Shown piece by piece: positions 49,409-62,700 of a DNA stretch of 64,000 nucleotides; the first letter of the stretch is position 1; each line of letters starts with the position of its first letter. The notes under the pieces are model-generated. The model did not search any database. It saw only the letters and a list, made by a program, of their open reading frames with translations, and was not told the DNA's origin. The DNA lies in contig VWZS01001907.1 in NCBI GenBank assembly GCA_013397075.1, positions 777,947-841,946 on the forward strand, read 5' to 3'. A program made the translations under genes and the position numbers. The DNA comes from Rhabdornis inornatus (Eukaryota > Chordata > Aves > Passeriformes > Rhabdornithidae).

Positions 49409-51776
49409 GCAAGTGCTATTCTGGCTTGATGTTTGCCCTCCCAGAGCAAGGTGGAGATGACCCCTCTACAGCCAAGCTGAACTCCTTAGGGAATTTAATA
49501 TTTTTGTGTGTCTTCTGAGCAGGTGTTTACTTGTATCACAACCACTCTCCTTCAGTGGTGCCCTGGCCCTTTCTGCTCAAGAGCAACTCTGTTTAGGCCC
49601 AGAAGGCTACTGAATCCCCCATGATCTCTGCAGAGCAGAGTTTCCCTCCAGGTCAGGGTTGAGATGGTGCTAGTGGGACCAGAGCAGTCCCCTTCCATGC
49701 ACATCAGTATTCTACTCCAGCACTGATAGGGTGCTCCAAAACCATTTACATCTTTATCACTGGTACAGCTCAGAATTAAGAAATGGAAAATTTCTTTCTT
49801 TAAGAACAGTATCATGTGTGTCTTTTTGTAATCAATCAGTGTGGTTCTGTTTCTTATGTAGCCAACACAGAATTTTTATTTAAGATTTAGTTTTTACTGC
49901 ACTTCCCATGGCCCTCATGTTGATTCTTCTTCCTGCTTCCTTTGACACTTAAGACAATAAAATTCCCTCTGTACTGCTCTCAGCTTGTGCAGAGAAAACA
50001 AACTGTCTCTACTCTCCTTCTTTCTGCTCTAAACCTCCCCATTACATGTCAGCTGAGAAGTCAAAGTGACAGCCTTGAGTGGTGGCATCAGGCAAATTAT
50101 GTAAAGATGTCCTTTACTTGCTACACTAATGGACATGAAAGAACCCTCATCCTCCTTTAATCATCTGAACAGGTGAGTATGTCTGTGCACACAGAGGCAG
50201 TTACCAGAGTAAGTAAGTACGTATGCAGCTGTTTAGCAAAGGTCAGAATTCACATTTTCCTCTTGAATTGCCATCAATCAGGCTGCATGGGAAAAAAAAA
50301 ATCAGTGCAGGCAGCATCAAAAATTTCAGTCTTACAATACTGTAATAAACAATACTGTAAGGGTTAATACAAACCTCTTCTCGCACTGCTCAACTCTTCA
50401 ATGTACAATTCAGTCTCCCTTCCTGGCCTGAAAAGCAATTCTGCTCAAAGTCTGTGTTTAGTGACCTTCCAGACTAATGACCTCACCAGAACTTCTCAAG
50501 ACAAATGCTGGGTTAATGAAGGACAGTCAGCTGCAAGATTCAGTGCAAGGATCCCCAGCAAGGGGATCCAACTTTATTCAGGCTATCATCTTTCAGGCAT
50601 AACACACCCCTTCTCTCCAGGGAAATGAGTAATAGCTGGGACCAGGGCCAGGATGTAGGCAAGCCTACAGTGTGTATAGGAAAGGAATAAACGTTCTCTG
50701 ACCTGTTACTCCAAAAAGAAAGGCACATGCAATAGTCCATCTTAGCCAAGTTAATTATATGAACAGCTTCTGCCCTGAGGGAAAGTAATTGCACAGTTCT
50801 AAATATCGACTTCAGATGCTTGCTTGAAAACACTCTCTGGTCCATGTCTTACAGATTTTGCTTTAAATCAGGTAACTCCTATATCCCCTACAGATGCACA
50901 GATCAGAGTGATTGCTAGACAGTGGAGTGAGAACAGCAAAACAGTGATGTGGCCAGACTTTCTGCTCCTTCTTACATCAGGCTTTTCCCCTGCTACTGGT
51001 TGTTCCTGCACTTTTAGGTTTTCAAGTCAGTTAGAGATTATGCTGCTTGGGCCTTAAGTGGAAAATCTTTATTGTGGGAAGGATAAACAACATGTTGAAG
51101 CAGAAAACACAAACAAACAAACCCCTGTCAGTTTTTGCACTGAGAGGCCCAAGACTTAAGGCTCTCACATGTCTAAAAGCACACAGAAATTCATTAATGA
51201 GAGTGAGACTGAGCCTTAAGAGCACCATCCATGCAGAGGCTGCAGAATTATGGCAGGCAAAGGCATATGACGTGCTGTGGATAGCAGGCCATTACAGAAT
51301 TAAGTTAACTCAGCCAGGTTTGCTTTCCTGGATTCTATTTTTATTTTGGCAAAGAGTGAGTGCCACCCTATCTCTAACCTCATTTTAAGAGAGGAGAGGA
51401 GGAGAGGAATAACTATAGAATAACTGCTGCATTGATCTACTCCCAGTTCAAGAGCAGCTCCAGACACTGGCCAATAACTGAATTTATATAATAAATATAA
51501 GTAGAAGACTTTGAATCCAGAAAGAAAAGAACAAAAAACTGAATATAATTGCTAAGGCTTGAGGCCAAGTTTTGGGGCTTTTTTTTGTGTGTGTGTATAA
51601 ATTACAGACTGGATGGAACAAATACATATTCTGTTGTAGCACAAGCCAGCGTCTAGCCTAGTCCTTCTCCCATTTTCAAAACTTGGACCTTGAAAGCTGC
51701 TGTGTTTATCTTATAAAAGTTACAAAAATTTTTTCCAGCTATTATACAAGAGCACAAGAATGTACAGTCTAAATAT

Positions 51777-51822
51777 GAAAGAAAATAAATAAATTTTTAA
51801 ATAAATAAAAATAAAAATAGCT
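51777..51822. repeat. AT-rich block with AATAAA / TTTATT arrays
   Basis: Repeated AAATAAATAAA units on the plus strand give overlapping AATAAA hexamers there and ATTTATTTA-type AU-rich motifs on the minus strand. Functional meaning depends on whether either 3' UTR reaches this point. Confidence 0.7.
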
Positions 51823-54750
51823 TCAAGACTAGAATGACATTTTCAGTGGAAGCTAGAGGACAACTTGCCTTGACAGGAGAAGCCAAACGTTTACAGCTGA
51901 CAAAAGGAGCTAGAGGCATGCCAGCTGTTAAATCTGTCATCTTGGTTATCATTGTAACAGGTGAGTTCTCTTCAGAAACTCAGTATCATACTTAGAAACA
52001 CAATGCAGTATATTCAATTCAGCACGTGCATTTCAGCATGACAGTGCTGTGGGAACCACTACAGGCCAGGCAGCTACAGTCTGGTAAGAAGCGGGTCAGC
52101 AATTCCATTAGTCTGCACAACGGGAGGCCTGAAAGGATATGGTATCTCACTAACATTTTTGTGCTCCCCCTTTAGGTAAGCAATAAATGGGTTCATCTGC
52201 ATTAGCATGACCCATGCAAATTTCTAAACAGTATATCCAGGAAATGTTCAATACTGAGGTGGTGGCAATGGGAGCAGATGTTGGACTGTAGCAACACCCT
52301 GCTTTGCAGACTTTGCCAACACCATCATCAACACATTGTTAAGAGCAGGACTCATACCTTGATCTGCTGAGATGCTGAACTTCTTATGACCTCTTGGAGA
52401 CTCCTCAGAGAAGAGAAACTAAGGTCAAGTATACTTCCGAGTTCTGCCTTCACAAAGCAGGTGGTGTACAGAGCGCCAACAATAAATCTGAAACTTGGGA
52501 TTTTTGTTTTATATAACAAGTGTTACTCCCATCTAAGTGTTCGTTTCAGAGCTCCCACTCCTCCCACTTAATTCTTCAGGGGTGAGGAAACACACTATCT
52601 TACATCCTGACACCATTTAAATGTTATATTTATAATAAAACTTAGCCCTAGAGAATTGCACCCATAACTTTTAACTGAAGAAATACAGCTGCAGAAAAAA
52701 TAAACATCAGCAACTCAGAAAGATAACTGGACAGAGCAGTCATGGGAAAACAGCTGCTGGAGAGAGAGCTCATAAGAAAAAGGCATGGAGAAAGAAGGCC
52801 TCAAACAGCAGCCAAGTTTCATTTATTAAGAACAGGAAAGAAGCTAGAACAATTATATTGTTTACCACTCCTCCCATCCCATGTAATTGGGAAAACTGAT
52901 TATGAAGGGCAACCTCCTGAAGCAACAAACTTAAAACCGAGAAAATGAAGTCCAACTTCTATCTAAACAGCATAACTAAATACAGCCTAGCAGCTGTGGT
53001 GCAGACAAAGCTGTTTTTTAGCAAAGATACTTTGTCAAATACTTGATTGCCTCTACAGCTGCATGGTCCTGCAGCTTAGGACGTTGCTACCATGAAACAT
53101 ACACACACTGCCAGTGGTCTCTGGCATCACTTCCCGTAAGCACCAGTCTCCCTGAACTCTACATCACTACTAAGGTGATGAAGCCGTTAGTTACCTCTGT
53201 GACACCTTCCCTTTCTGAGCATTGCAGATATATTTACAGACCCCTCTGTAATTCATCAGAAAGCTGTGTTAATGACAACTCACCACGCATTTAGGTCCAG
53301 AAACATTTCTAAGAGCTACATCTGGAATCTCAGTTCTGCATCCCATTACAATGCTCATTACCACAGGTTCTGATTTTATCTGTGGGTGCTATTCTTAAAG
53401 CATCACAAAATACATTATTTTCTCCCAACAACTATATGCTAGTTGTGATTTTAGTTAGGAACTTTCTACCCACCCCACCTCCAAACCTCTCCTGTAATCC
53501 CACACAGTCAAGAGGCATTCACAGGTCTCCAGATCCATGTGATATTAACTCCAAATTGCTCTAGAACACAGGGGTTTTTATTTTCCTGAAACAGACCACC
53601 TCCATAAGAGTCCATACAAGAAATAAACACAAAGATCAAGTCTTCAACTCTGCCTTTGTGTCTCTATGCAGTCACTAGCAACGGTCCCGCATTTCTGCCA
53701 TAGTTTCACTTATGAGTGCCCAACAAAGCATGTGTAAGCCAGGGCTTTGAGAACTGCAAGTCACCCTGGGAGCACCAAAACCTCCAGAAAGAAGAGTAAG
53801 GGGACTTGTAAGCATTGTCCTGCGGTTTCTGCACATAACTCCATATCCAGTGTTCAAAAACTTAATAATTCCAAGTGCATACCATATTATCTCATGCATG
53901 GAAAGGGAAAGCATTAGTTTGATCTGCACAACATTACATTTCTAGCAAAGTATAGGTGGAACCTCCCTGAGATGCTTCCATGCAATCTGCCCACAAGTCA
54001 AGGTTTTGGTTTACATAAAATGGAAAAAGCACTTGTGATACTGGAACACAGGTCCCCCACGTGAGTTACATCACAGGACTGGCAGGATGCTTCAGGCAGT
54101 GCAGGGGCAACTGGTTCATCTGCTGGTGTATGGTGCACACCTTATGGGTCTCTTATGGGCAGCTTTCATACACACATACACATACACACCTCCTCACCAA
54201 TGATCCTCCTCTGATCTCAGACTCAGCCAGCAACTACGATAGAAGCAGACAGCTAAAGTTCCAAGTGCCAACACCATGTGTCACTGAATTTTTTGTGGTG
54301 CTTTTGGCTGGTTGTTGTTAAACCTTTAGTGTCTTCTAAGGTTCCTATTACAATGTTAACAGCAGGAGGGAGTCATCTGCAACCAAGCTGCCTTCTGGCA
54401 ACCTTTTTGAGCCAGATAGAAAGCAAAGCTCTCAGTTCACCCTTTCCTTCCCTCTTTTTGTAAATACAACCACTTACAAAATCAGAGTAAGAGTACTAGC
54501 AGAAATTGAGATAAACAGTCATATAAATGCACACCTCTGCTTCCATCCCTCCCCATGTACTAGTGCCATGCCAGAACTATTACCTCAGGGCAAAATAATT
54601 CACACCCCCCCCAAGACTGCTGTTCACTTACAGAAACTCACAAATGGTAGCAAAAGCCACCCACACATCACCAGACAAATACCACACCATCTGGCAGGGC
54701 AAGAGGGGAATATGCAGTCCTTACATGCTCATAAGGGCGCAGAACACAAT

Positions 54751-54764
54751 CCCCCCTCCCCCCC
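54751..54764. repeat. Poly-C tract
   Basis: A C-rich homopolymer tract with one T interruption; a similar shorter run lies near 54,604. Confidence 0.8.
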
Positions 54765-55116
54765 AACCTTGTTTTTGTAGTTTACAGAAGTGATCTGTGA
54801 AAGATCACCAGTATTGCTCTCTTAAGGAGGAGGGCAAGGGTTCCTGAAAGCACATCTTTCTTTGGGAGGGGGAGGAATGGAGGAGGCAAGACAAGTCCAA
54901 TGCCAAAGAAGCCACCTGGGATTTAGGGATGTCTTGGGAGATTAAACTAGGCTTACTTCTTCCCTCTCTTCAACCCTCATTACTTTCTTGTGTAGCCAAT
55001 TTGCCCTCTTTCACCTTGCAGTCAGTAAAGCCTTGTCCGGAAGTCTTCAGAGGTATAGCTGCCAGAAATACAAGGTGCCACAGTTACTTCGTGGTATTTT
55101 TTTAGATTAGCACTGT

Positions 55117-55122
55117 TTTATT
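55117..55122 (-). terminator. ANGEL1: Candidate ANGEL1 poly(A) signal
   Basis: TTTATT on the plus strand is AATAAA on the minus strand. It is the first canonical signal I found downstream of the ANGEL1 stop codon and implies a 3' UTR of about 1.5 kb. Another lies at 53,577-53,582. No transcript data are available. Confidence 0.4.
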
Positions 55123-56605
55123 TCTCAATAAAGAAAGTAACATTTAAAATATCAAAGTCCCCCAATATAGACCATGAAGAATAAACAATATTTCACATCT
55201 CCTGTACCTTCACGCCAAAACCTGAAGTGGGGCAGGATTTCCTGCCTTGTTTGTGAACAGAAGACTGATAATGTTTCTGTCAATATTGGTTTCTGCCAAT
55301 GTTGGTTTCATCTCTTAGGGAAAAACTGAGCACCAAATGTCAGGCTGAACTGGGGAATTTACTCTAGGAACAGGTACAGCTTGACTGCTTTTGTACTGGC
55401 CAAGCCACTGCTAACAAAAGCACACCAACAGGACACCAGAGGTATACTGGGATCCAAGTGGCTGCAGTCTGGCTCCAAGTCACACAGCCTTCCCCTTCCT
55501 CCCAACACATGTCAAGAGACAGGAGTTGATCCTAAGGGTTCTATCTATGGCTGGGTCCAGAAGAAGCATGCAGCATGGCCTTCAGTTTGGCGCAGGAGAT
55601 GGATGAATGCTACAGGTTGGCTATTGACCCCTGGCAGGCTGAATGCAATAGGGAGTGCACAGAGAAAAGAACAGGGCAAGTGACAAGAACAGCTCTTCCA
55701 TCTGATGGCTCTGCTGACTCTCACATGCCTTCCATTTTCATCTCTCTTCTGGGACAACCACAGTTACAGCCTTCTGGGGTTGTCGTGCCTTACATGGTAA
55801 TTATTCCCACAGGATATTCACTGGGATCATCCTAAATATTTTTGCTAAAAATGACAAATTAGGTACCATTCTGAGACTGCTAGAAAGGAAAGAAGCCTCC
55901 CCCAAGACGTCTAGTCTTTTGCTACAGTTCTACAGCTGCTGTGGGTGGCTCTGTAGAACCCCTGGCTCCATTCCTGGCAATCCCATTCCCTGGTCCATCA
56001 GTCACAGCAAGCAGTTTCTTGTAAAAACTGTTACACCACACAAACCCTTCTGTCAGCAAGTCAGCCCTTACAGGTCATTAAGTAAAAGACATTTCTAAGC
56101 AGTTAGATCCAATCTAAAAGGCAAAGCAACAACTAGCCCTGAAAGTACTAAACTATTATTGAGAAATTAAAAGAACTATTGTTTTGGTGTGAAAGAGTAT
56201 TGGCATATACATCCCATGCTCTTTGGTAGCAATTAAACTAATCAAAAGCAGAGAGCATTGCCCCTCTCTTTTCCAGCTCCTTGAAAATCTCACACAGAGA
56301 CAAACATGGGAGTTATGTTGGTTCCTGCAGCACAAAAACACCTGCTAAACAAGGCAGTGAAACAAAGATCTCTTTAAGATATGCTAATGCCTGAATACAC
56401 CTGGCAGCCCACTAGGAACAGAGTTCAGGTTTGCAGAGATGCCGAAAATACCAATGCAACTCCCTCCTTTTAGTGAGGGCGTGAGGTGAGAAAAGGACTT
56501 TTAGGGCATGACAAGGAAAAGGGTTTTCTTGCAAGCAGGCTGTGCAATCCAGAGTCTCAACTGCTGTACTCGGAATAACTTTTCTTTAGGGAAAGGGAAC
56601 CAACA
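55123..56605 (-). other. ANGEL1: ANGEL1 3' untranslated region (probable)
   Basis: Sequence after the stop codon down to the candidate poly(A) signal at 55,117-55,122. No exons or transposons were seen. The end point is an inference. Confidence 0.4.
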
Positions 56606-56775
56606 CTAACTCTCTCTGGGGCTGGAGATCTCCAAGCCAAAGCTAGCCAGCAGGCAGAGATGATCAGATGAACAAAAAGGATTTGGTAAGCCATTTGCCA
56701 TCAAGAGGACATCTTCAGAGAGAAGAGAAAGACGGCCAAGCAGCTTCAGGGTTCCATCCTTGTACAGCCTGCGAC
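56606..56775 (-). CDS. ANGEL1: ANGEL1 last coding exon
   Basis: Acceptor 'tttgtcag'. It encodes RRLYKDGTLKLLGRLSLLSE, DVLLMANGLPNPFCSSDHLC and LLASFGLEISSPRES, then TAG (56,608-56,606). SDH supplies the catalytic His. The last residues differ from human, as usual at this tail. Confidence 0.97.
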
Positions 56776-59700
56776 CTGACAAAGAAAATTGAATGAAACA
56801 TCAGCCAGAGACTGGCACCACAGATTAACTCTACACACTCACAGAGGAATGCTTGTCAATCCTCTACTGCTCTTCCCCTGATAAATGAAGACAGTCTGCA
56901 CAAACACTACATGCACCTTTAAGCCTAGATGTGAAAGCAGTGAGCATCCTACAATACTCCTGCTCATGGTTTCATATACTTGCAGGCATAGGAAGCAAGA
57001 ATACACTAAATTCACCAGGTAGTTGCTTACATGAGAAGTTCCTTTCATGGAACTATTGCTAGGACTGTGGCCTAGCAATAGCTTCAGATTCTCCCCCAAG
57101 GAGGGGAGAATTCCCTTAATTAATTCCCAAGGAGGAATTAATCTCTTCATTCCTAACCTCAAGGAATGTTCCCCAAACTTGATCCTGACACGACCTAAAT
57201 CAGCTCCAAGAAAGTTCCTAGGTGCATTTACATGCAGTGTTTCATCAACAGAACTCCTGTTTCCAGCAGCAGAGAGAACACACCACTGTAAGGGAACTAG
57301 AGTCACCTCCTTCCAAGAACAGCATGTGGTCTCAGAGAGACCAGAAGTCCAAGCCTTGCACTCAGGACCCAGCACTAGTTGTTACCAGGAGCACAAGTAA
57401 GATATTTATACAGAAGAAAATAACCTATTCTGTTCTAGCCTCCTCAAAAGTCTACATGAACCTGAGCGGCCTCATTTTTCTCACAGCAAAGATAAAGAGT
57501 GTCTTCTCATGGTACATGAGCAGATGTGACTTCCACCTTGTGTATTATTTCAGACACATCCTGTAGATCCACCAGCTTAATGAAATGCACTGCCCATCTG
57601 GCCTGTCTCAGCGTCCTCTTCCAATGTCACAGGGATAAGCCCTGCACCGCCGCACTCACCCGCCTTGCTCTCCACAGGCTCTGCTGAGTAGAAAATGTAA
57701 TCAACAGTGGCTCCAAGCCCCATGGGCATCGTTGTGACCTCCGGGCGTCCCCTGTGTGGCAAGAAGTGGCTGTAGACAGAGGTCAGGTTGAGGCTATGCT
57801 GGATAACACCTGAACACCTGCACACAAACAGGCACTGTTTACCAACAAAGGAAAGAGAATTATGCCTTTTCAGTACTGCAGTCACAGCTGAATGTTCCCT
57901 TGCTGATGCAACTGTCTAAACTACTCCTACTTCATGAGCATATAATATCTTTCAGAACTATTCACTCCACTTACATCAAAGCAAGACAGACTGTGAATTT
58001 CCTTTGTCTTCAATATCCAGTCCTATATACACCTATGCCCTTCATTCTCAATCTCTCCAACACAATGCTGACAGAGAGCACCCAGCTACTAGGACAATCC
58101 TGGGTGGATCTAGCTCTCCCAGATAGCCCTCCTTACTCTCTTTCACCCTCCCATTTACCTCAGTCTTTACATCAGCCAGATTTTCAGTGCTCAGGAAAAC
58201 AAGGCTGAGTTTGAAGACTGGGGCCATTGAAGGTGCACCAAGTTACCTTGGGATGAATGGCTGGGGCTCAGGGTCTTTCACCATGGCAGCAGGCTTGGGC
58301 CAGTGTGCAGGGCGGTCTGCAAAGGAGCAAAGAGATTCCAGCCAGACCTACACAGATCCCAGAACAGACTGCTCATCCCAAGTCTGAGAAGCTTCTCCTG
58401 AAACCAAATGAATCTTTTTGCCCAAGAAGAGCACATAGCTTGCAGTCACGAACATCTTAAAGGAAAATATCCAAAGGAAACACAAGCTGTAGCATGACCT
58501 CCACCTCATGTTTTCCTTGAAATCATAGATGCATAGTTATAGAACAGCCTGGGTTGGAAGGGACCTTAAAGATCATCTAGCTCCATATCTCCATCCCATG
58601 GGCAAGGATGTCACCCACTGTATCAGGCTGCCCAGGGCCCCATACAACCTGGCCTTGAAAATTTTCCAGGGATGTGGCATCCACAACTTCCCTGGGAACC
58701 TGACCCAATGCCTTACTACCCTCTATACAAAGAATTTTAGGAAGTTTAAAACCATTTCCCCTTGTCCCATCACTATAGGCCTGTGTAAATAGTCACTCTC
58801 CCTCTTTATTTATAAGCCCCCTTTAAGTACTGGAAGGCCACAATGAGGCCTCAGTGAAGCCTTCTCTTCTCCAGTCCAAACTGCCTCAGTCTGTCCCCAG
58901 AGGAGAGCCTCCATTGAGCTAGAAGAGTGACAAGTTGGAAAGTCTCCCATTAATACCTGGTTTAGCATCTGTCACACCTTCCAGGAGGACCAGCTGCGGT
59001 GGTCGTTCACAGGCAACATCACAAAAGCGGAACTGCAGCAGGAAGTCACGGCTGTATTCACGTCTCCCTGCAGAGAAAAGTACAAGTTAAAAGAAGAAAG
59101 TAACTGCAGCAAAGTCACATCTCCAGGGAACACCTACATATATTTTAGACCTTTGGGCCTCTTAGACCTCTTTTGTTTGAGAGAGGCTTTTGTGCCCAAG
59201 CACTCTGATACCACTCATTCTATTCATAAGAATAGAAATCACCTAATAACCTACATGTAGAACAGAATAGATGTATAAAAGTAGAAGAACTGAGCACAGC
59301 CATTGCTATCCTTCAAATGCTACAGTCATGGTCAGCACAAAGTAAGAATATCCTCTCTGAGACATCAAAAATTCAAGAGACTTTCAAGCAGATCAGTCAG
59401 TTTGCAAGTCCAGGAAATGTCTGCTGAGAAAAATATTTCTGGTGATCAGGCTGAATACAAGTTCTACACAAAAGCTATTTTGTGTCGGCTCCATTTTTTT
59501 AATCCTCTCTACAGATGCAGATAACAGGCATGATTGTGATGGGTCTTAGGAATTATTTCTTTACAGTGGTTTGCAAATACTATCCAAAACCACACCCCAA
59601 ACACCTGTAGATGAAAGCTGTGCCTGCTGAACATAGTTTACAACAGCATAAAAACATAAGTCTGGGAATATGAAAGGGACACATAGAGTAATTTTTACTG

Positions 59701-62700
59701 GTAGAGGAACATTCAGCTCCTGACTAGAGAAAGAAAATGGAAGAAATGAGGCTACAGCAATAGGTTCTGGAAAAAATTATATTTAATTCATATATGAAGT
59801 AGAGAATCTTTGTCAAGTGCCTCATGCAGCACATGCCCAAGCTACTCAGAGAGACAGCAAGGCCCACAAACTGCCCATCCTTAGCAAACTCATGTTGTCA
59901 GTGCATACTGGAGCTCACCAGGTTTCTTTTGCTGGCACAGGGTGACATACTGGCACTTGTCTGTTACACCCAGTGAGCTCGGCCACAGTGGTGCCAGCAG
60001 TTTCCGTGGATACAACTGTTGGGAAAAGTCTTCCTGACCAGATACCTGCAAGAAGGCCAGACAAGGAGAGCAACCATCAGTGACATAGAGCAGCTGTGAA
60101 AGCCATAGACAATGTACATATATACACTTGCCAAGAGCAAGACAGGAGAATGCCCTCATAGAAAGGCTCGAACTAAGCTATTCAGAATATGGTACAGGTA
60201 TAATAAACCTTCAGCTGCAGAGGACAGGTACAATTAGCTAAAAGTCACCTGGCAAGATACTGTACATGCATCTTATTGAAGTGATGATTTACCTTGAACA
60301 CCAACCATATATTTGATCACAGAGACACAGTAAGACATAATCACAAGAGGCTCTAGCATAAGTAACCACTTCAAACTTCTTTTGGAACAAATGTCCGCAT
60401 GAAATTTCAGTAAGTCTTCGTGGAGTTGCATTTCCCTACACTTCCAGTCACCCAGGCATAAAATCTCCTTAGGAAAGGAAAAAAATACTTGAAATTAAGT
60501 GGTCTATTATCACAAGTCTGCCTCAAGAGAAACCAAAAGAGCAGTGGTGGAAACAACACACACACTTGTCTGCTTCTTTCCCCTGCAGTGGTGGAGACAT
60601 TGGGGAAGACCACTGAATAACTTAATTCAGTATTAAGACTACTTCCTCACAAGAAAAAGAATGCAGCCATGCCTTTCTCTAGCAATATACAATAAAGAGC
60701 TGTCCAATCCCAATTCTGGCTGGCAACTACCTTCCAGGCTGGCATCCCGTGGTAGGAAAGTTCACCATTTCGGATGAATTTGTAGAGTGGAGAATCAGGT
60801 ACAGAGTTCAGGTCTCCACACAAGATGACAGGATAGTAGCTGCCTTCAGTAGTTCTTGCAATTTTGTCAATCTCTGCTAGCAGCAAGGCCACCTGGGCCA
60901 GTTTGATATCTCCTCGACGGGGATTGAACAATACATGAGTGTTGGCCACACACAAAGGACTGACTGCCTTCAGACCCAGGTCCTCTGGGAGCACAGGCTG
61001 TAGCAGCAGAACCAAGCCCACATTATCCCGATTGAGGATGTCCAGGCCAGGCCGGAAGTATTCTACAGGGCTGAGGCTGATCAGCTGGAACCTGCTGTGC
61101 TTATAGCACACTGCACATCCATCCGTCTTCGTCCCAGTTCTCCGTTTATAGAAGCATTCAAAGCCTGAAAAGAACCATCACCTATTAAAAGGTTTATCCA
61201 GTCAGTACCTCAGCAAGTCTGTATAGAAAAGATTCCTACTACATTTGGGTACAGCAATATACCCAATTCTGTTCCAATCACCCTTTATGATTAGTCACTG
61301 GGGGTATTTTCTCTCTCCTTGTCCTTCTATGGCCCTCTGTTTTGTTACTCTGATCTTTCAACTCAGAGACATCAATTGCAAAAGAAAGGATAAAGGTCTA
61401 GGCAGATAGTTCAGAAGGGCCAGCAGCCACCTAGCAAACAGGAAGAGGTCTCTTGAAACTGAGTACTTTGAAAATGTTAGGCAGGAAGCACTGCCTGGCC
61501 AGTCCCATGAGCTGGATGTACAGACCCACAAAAGCAGGACATACCCATCTCCTTGAATGAAGGTTCCAGTTGCTCCCAGTAATGGTTCTCTTGCACTTCC
61601 TGGAGACATAGAACCTGGAAGGAAGGCAGAGACCTCACTTGCTCCACAAGTATTTGCTAGTTACCTTGTTAAGGGGAAGAAAGTGGAAAAGCGCACTCAC
61701 ATATCAACCCTACAAACAGGAATGTCAACTCTGTCCTGCACTTTTCAGATGAAAAGCACTAACTTTCTGAGTCACATTAGTGTATCATTCAGTTTTCTGG
61801 TGATAAGATAAAAGATCCTTCATCCCACAAAGAGGACTCAAAGAACAGAGAAATTCATGGAGCCCTCTTCTATGCAGGCTTCCCCTCCTGTGCTGTCTTA
61901 GAAAACTGGTCTTTCTTCCTCTACTTCTGCTGTTTATAGAAATTAAGCCCTGCTATCAAAGTATGACTAATTTCTACAATCAAAGCAAGACACACACCAA
62001 AAACACAGTCTGTCAAAGTCCTCAAACACTCTCAGAGCAATCAGTGTCCAGTTACCAAGTAGGTAGTATCCTCGTAGGACTTGCCCCTGTCTTTTTCTTT
62101 TCTTAATACTGTTAGATCAAACAAGGAATTCAAATTCTGGTGACACTGATATAGAGAGGGCTCAGTCATACTTACATCAGGATCCCAATGCTGGATCTCC
62201 TGCAAAAGGTTTGGAAGGCGGTAGTTCCAGCTCAGGATGTCTGGATGACAGTGTACATAGAGATCAAGGCCCTGCTCCACTAGGTCCTGGGCAAGGATGT
62301 TGTAAGACATGACTCGAAACTCAAAGAGGGAAGTGTTTTTTGAGACCTGCTCTACGACACAGGGCTGGACAGAAAGATCCTCCCAATCTCTCCATAAGAT
62401 CTCTATAACAGGAGACAAAAAGCAAAGTTACATCCATAATGGGTACCTTGTTGATACTTTGGTTCCCCTGGGACCCAGAAAATTCTCATTCCCTAAGCTA
62501 GGGCACTCTAGCCTCTGAGCAAACCCTCATCCACTCTGGTTTTCAGATGCTGTTTCTGGATATCTTTGGATAGTTGTCTGTAGGGATAGCATAACACACG
62601 ACCAGAGTCAATACTGGAACACCAGACACACTTTTCATGTGCTTTTTAGAGTACAAAGCCAGCATTTGAGAACAGTAAGGAACATGTATTGATATTCAGA

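Larger units (their letters stand above)
45000..49425 (+). other. VASH1: VASH1 3' untranslated region (probable extent)
   Basis: There are no further exons after the stop codon. A canonical AATAAA at 49,403 with a GT-rich stretch soon after suggests a 3' UTR of about 4.4 kb, in line with the long 3' UTR of mammalian VASH1. It holds an A-rich tract at 45,234-45,262, a 14-bp tandem duplication at 47,884-47,911 and two perfect Pumilio-type motifs. An ATTAAA at 48,735 could give a shorter form. The exact end is inferred, without transcript data. Confidence 0.6.
49430..55110. other. Region between the convergent 3' ends of VASH1 and ANGEL1
   Basis: No exon or clear transposon was seen. Part may be ANGEL1 3' UTR if a poly(A) signal further left is used. 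AATAAA hexamers occur on both strands. An AT-rich block at 51,777-51,822 and C-rich tracts near 54,604 and 54,751 are the only notable low-complexity elements. Confidence 0.55.

Noticed and set aside
57085..57145. A CRISPR-like or tandem-repeat array
   Set aside because: The units are hairpins with different arms, not repeated spacers, and the genome is a vertebrate.
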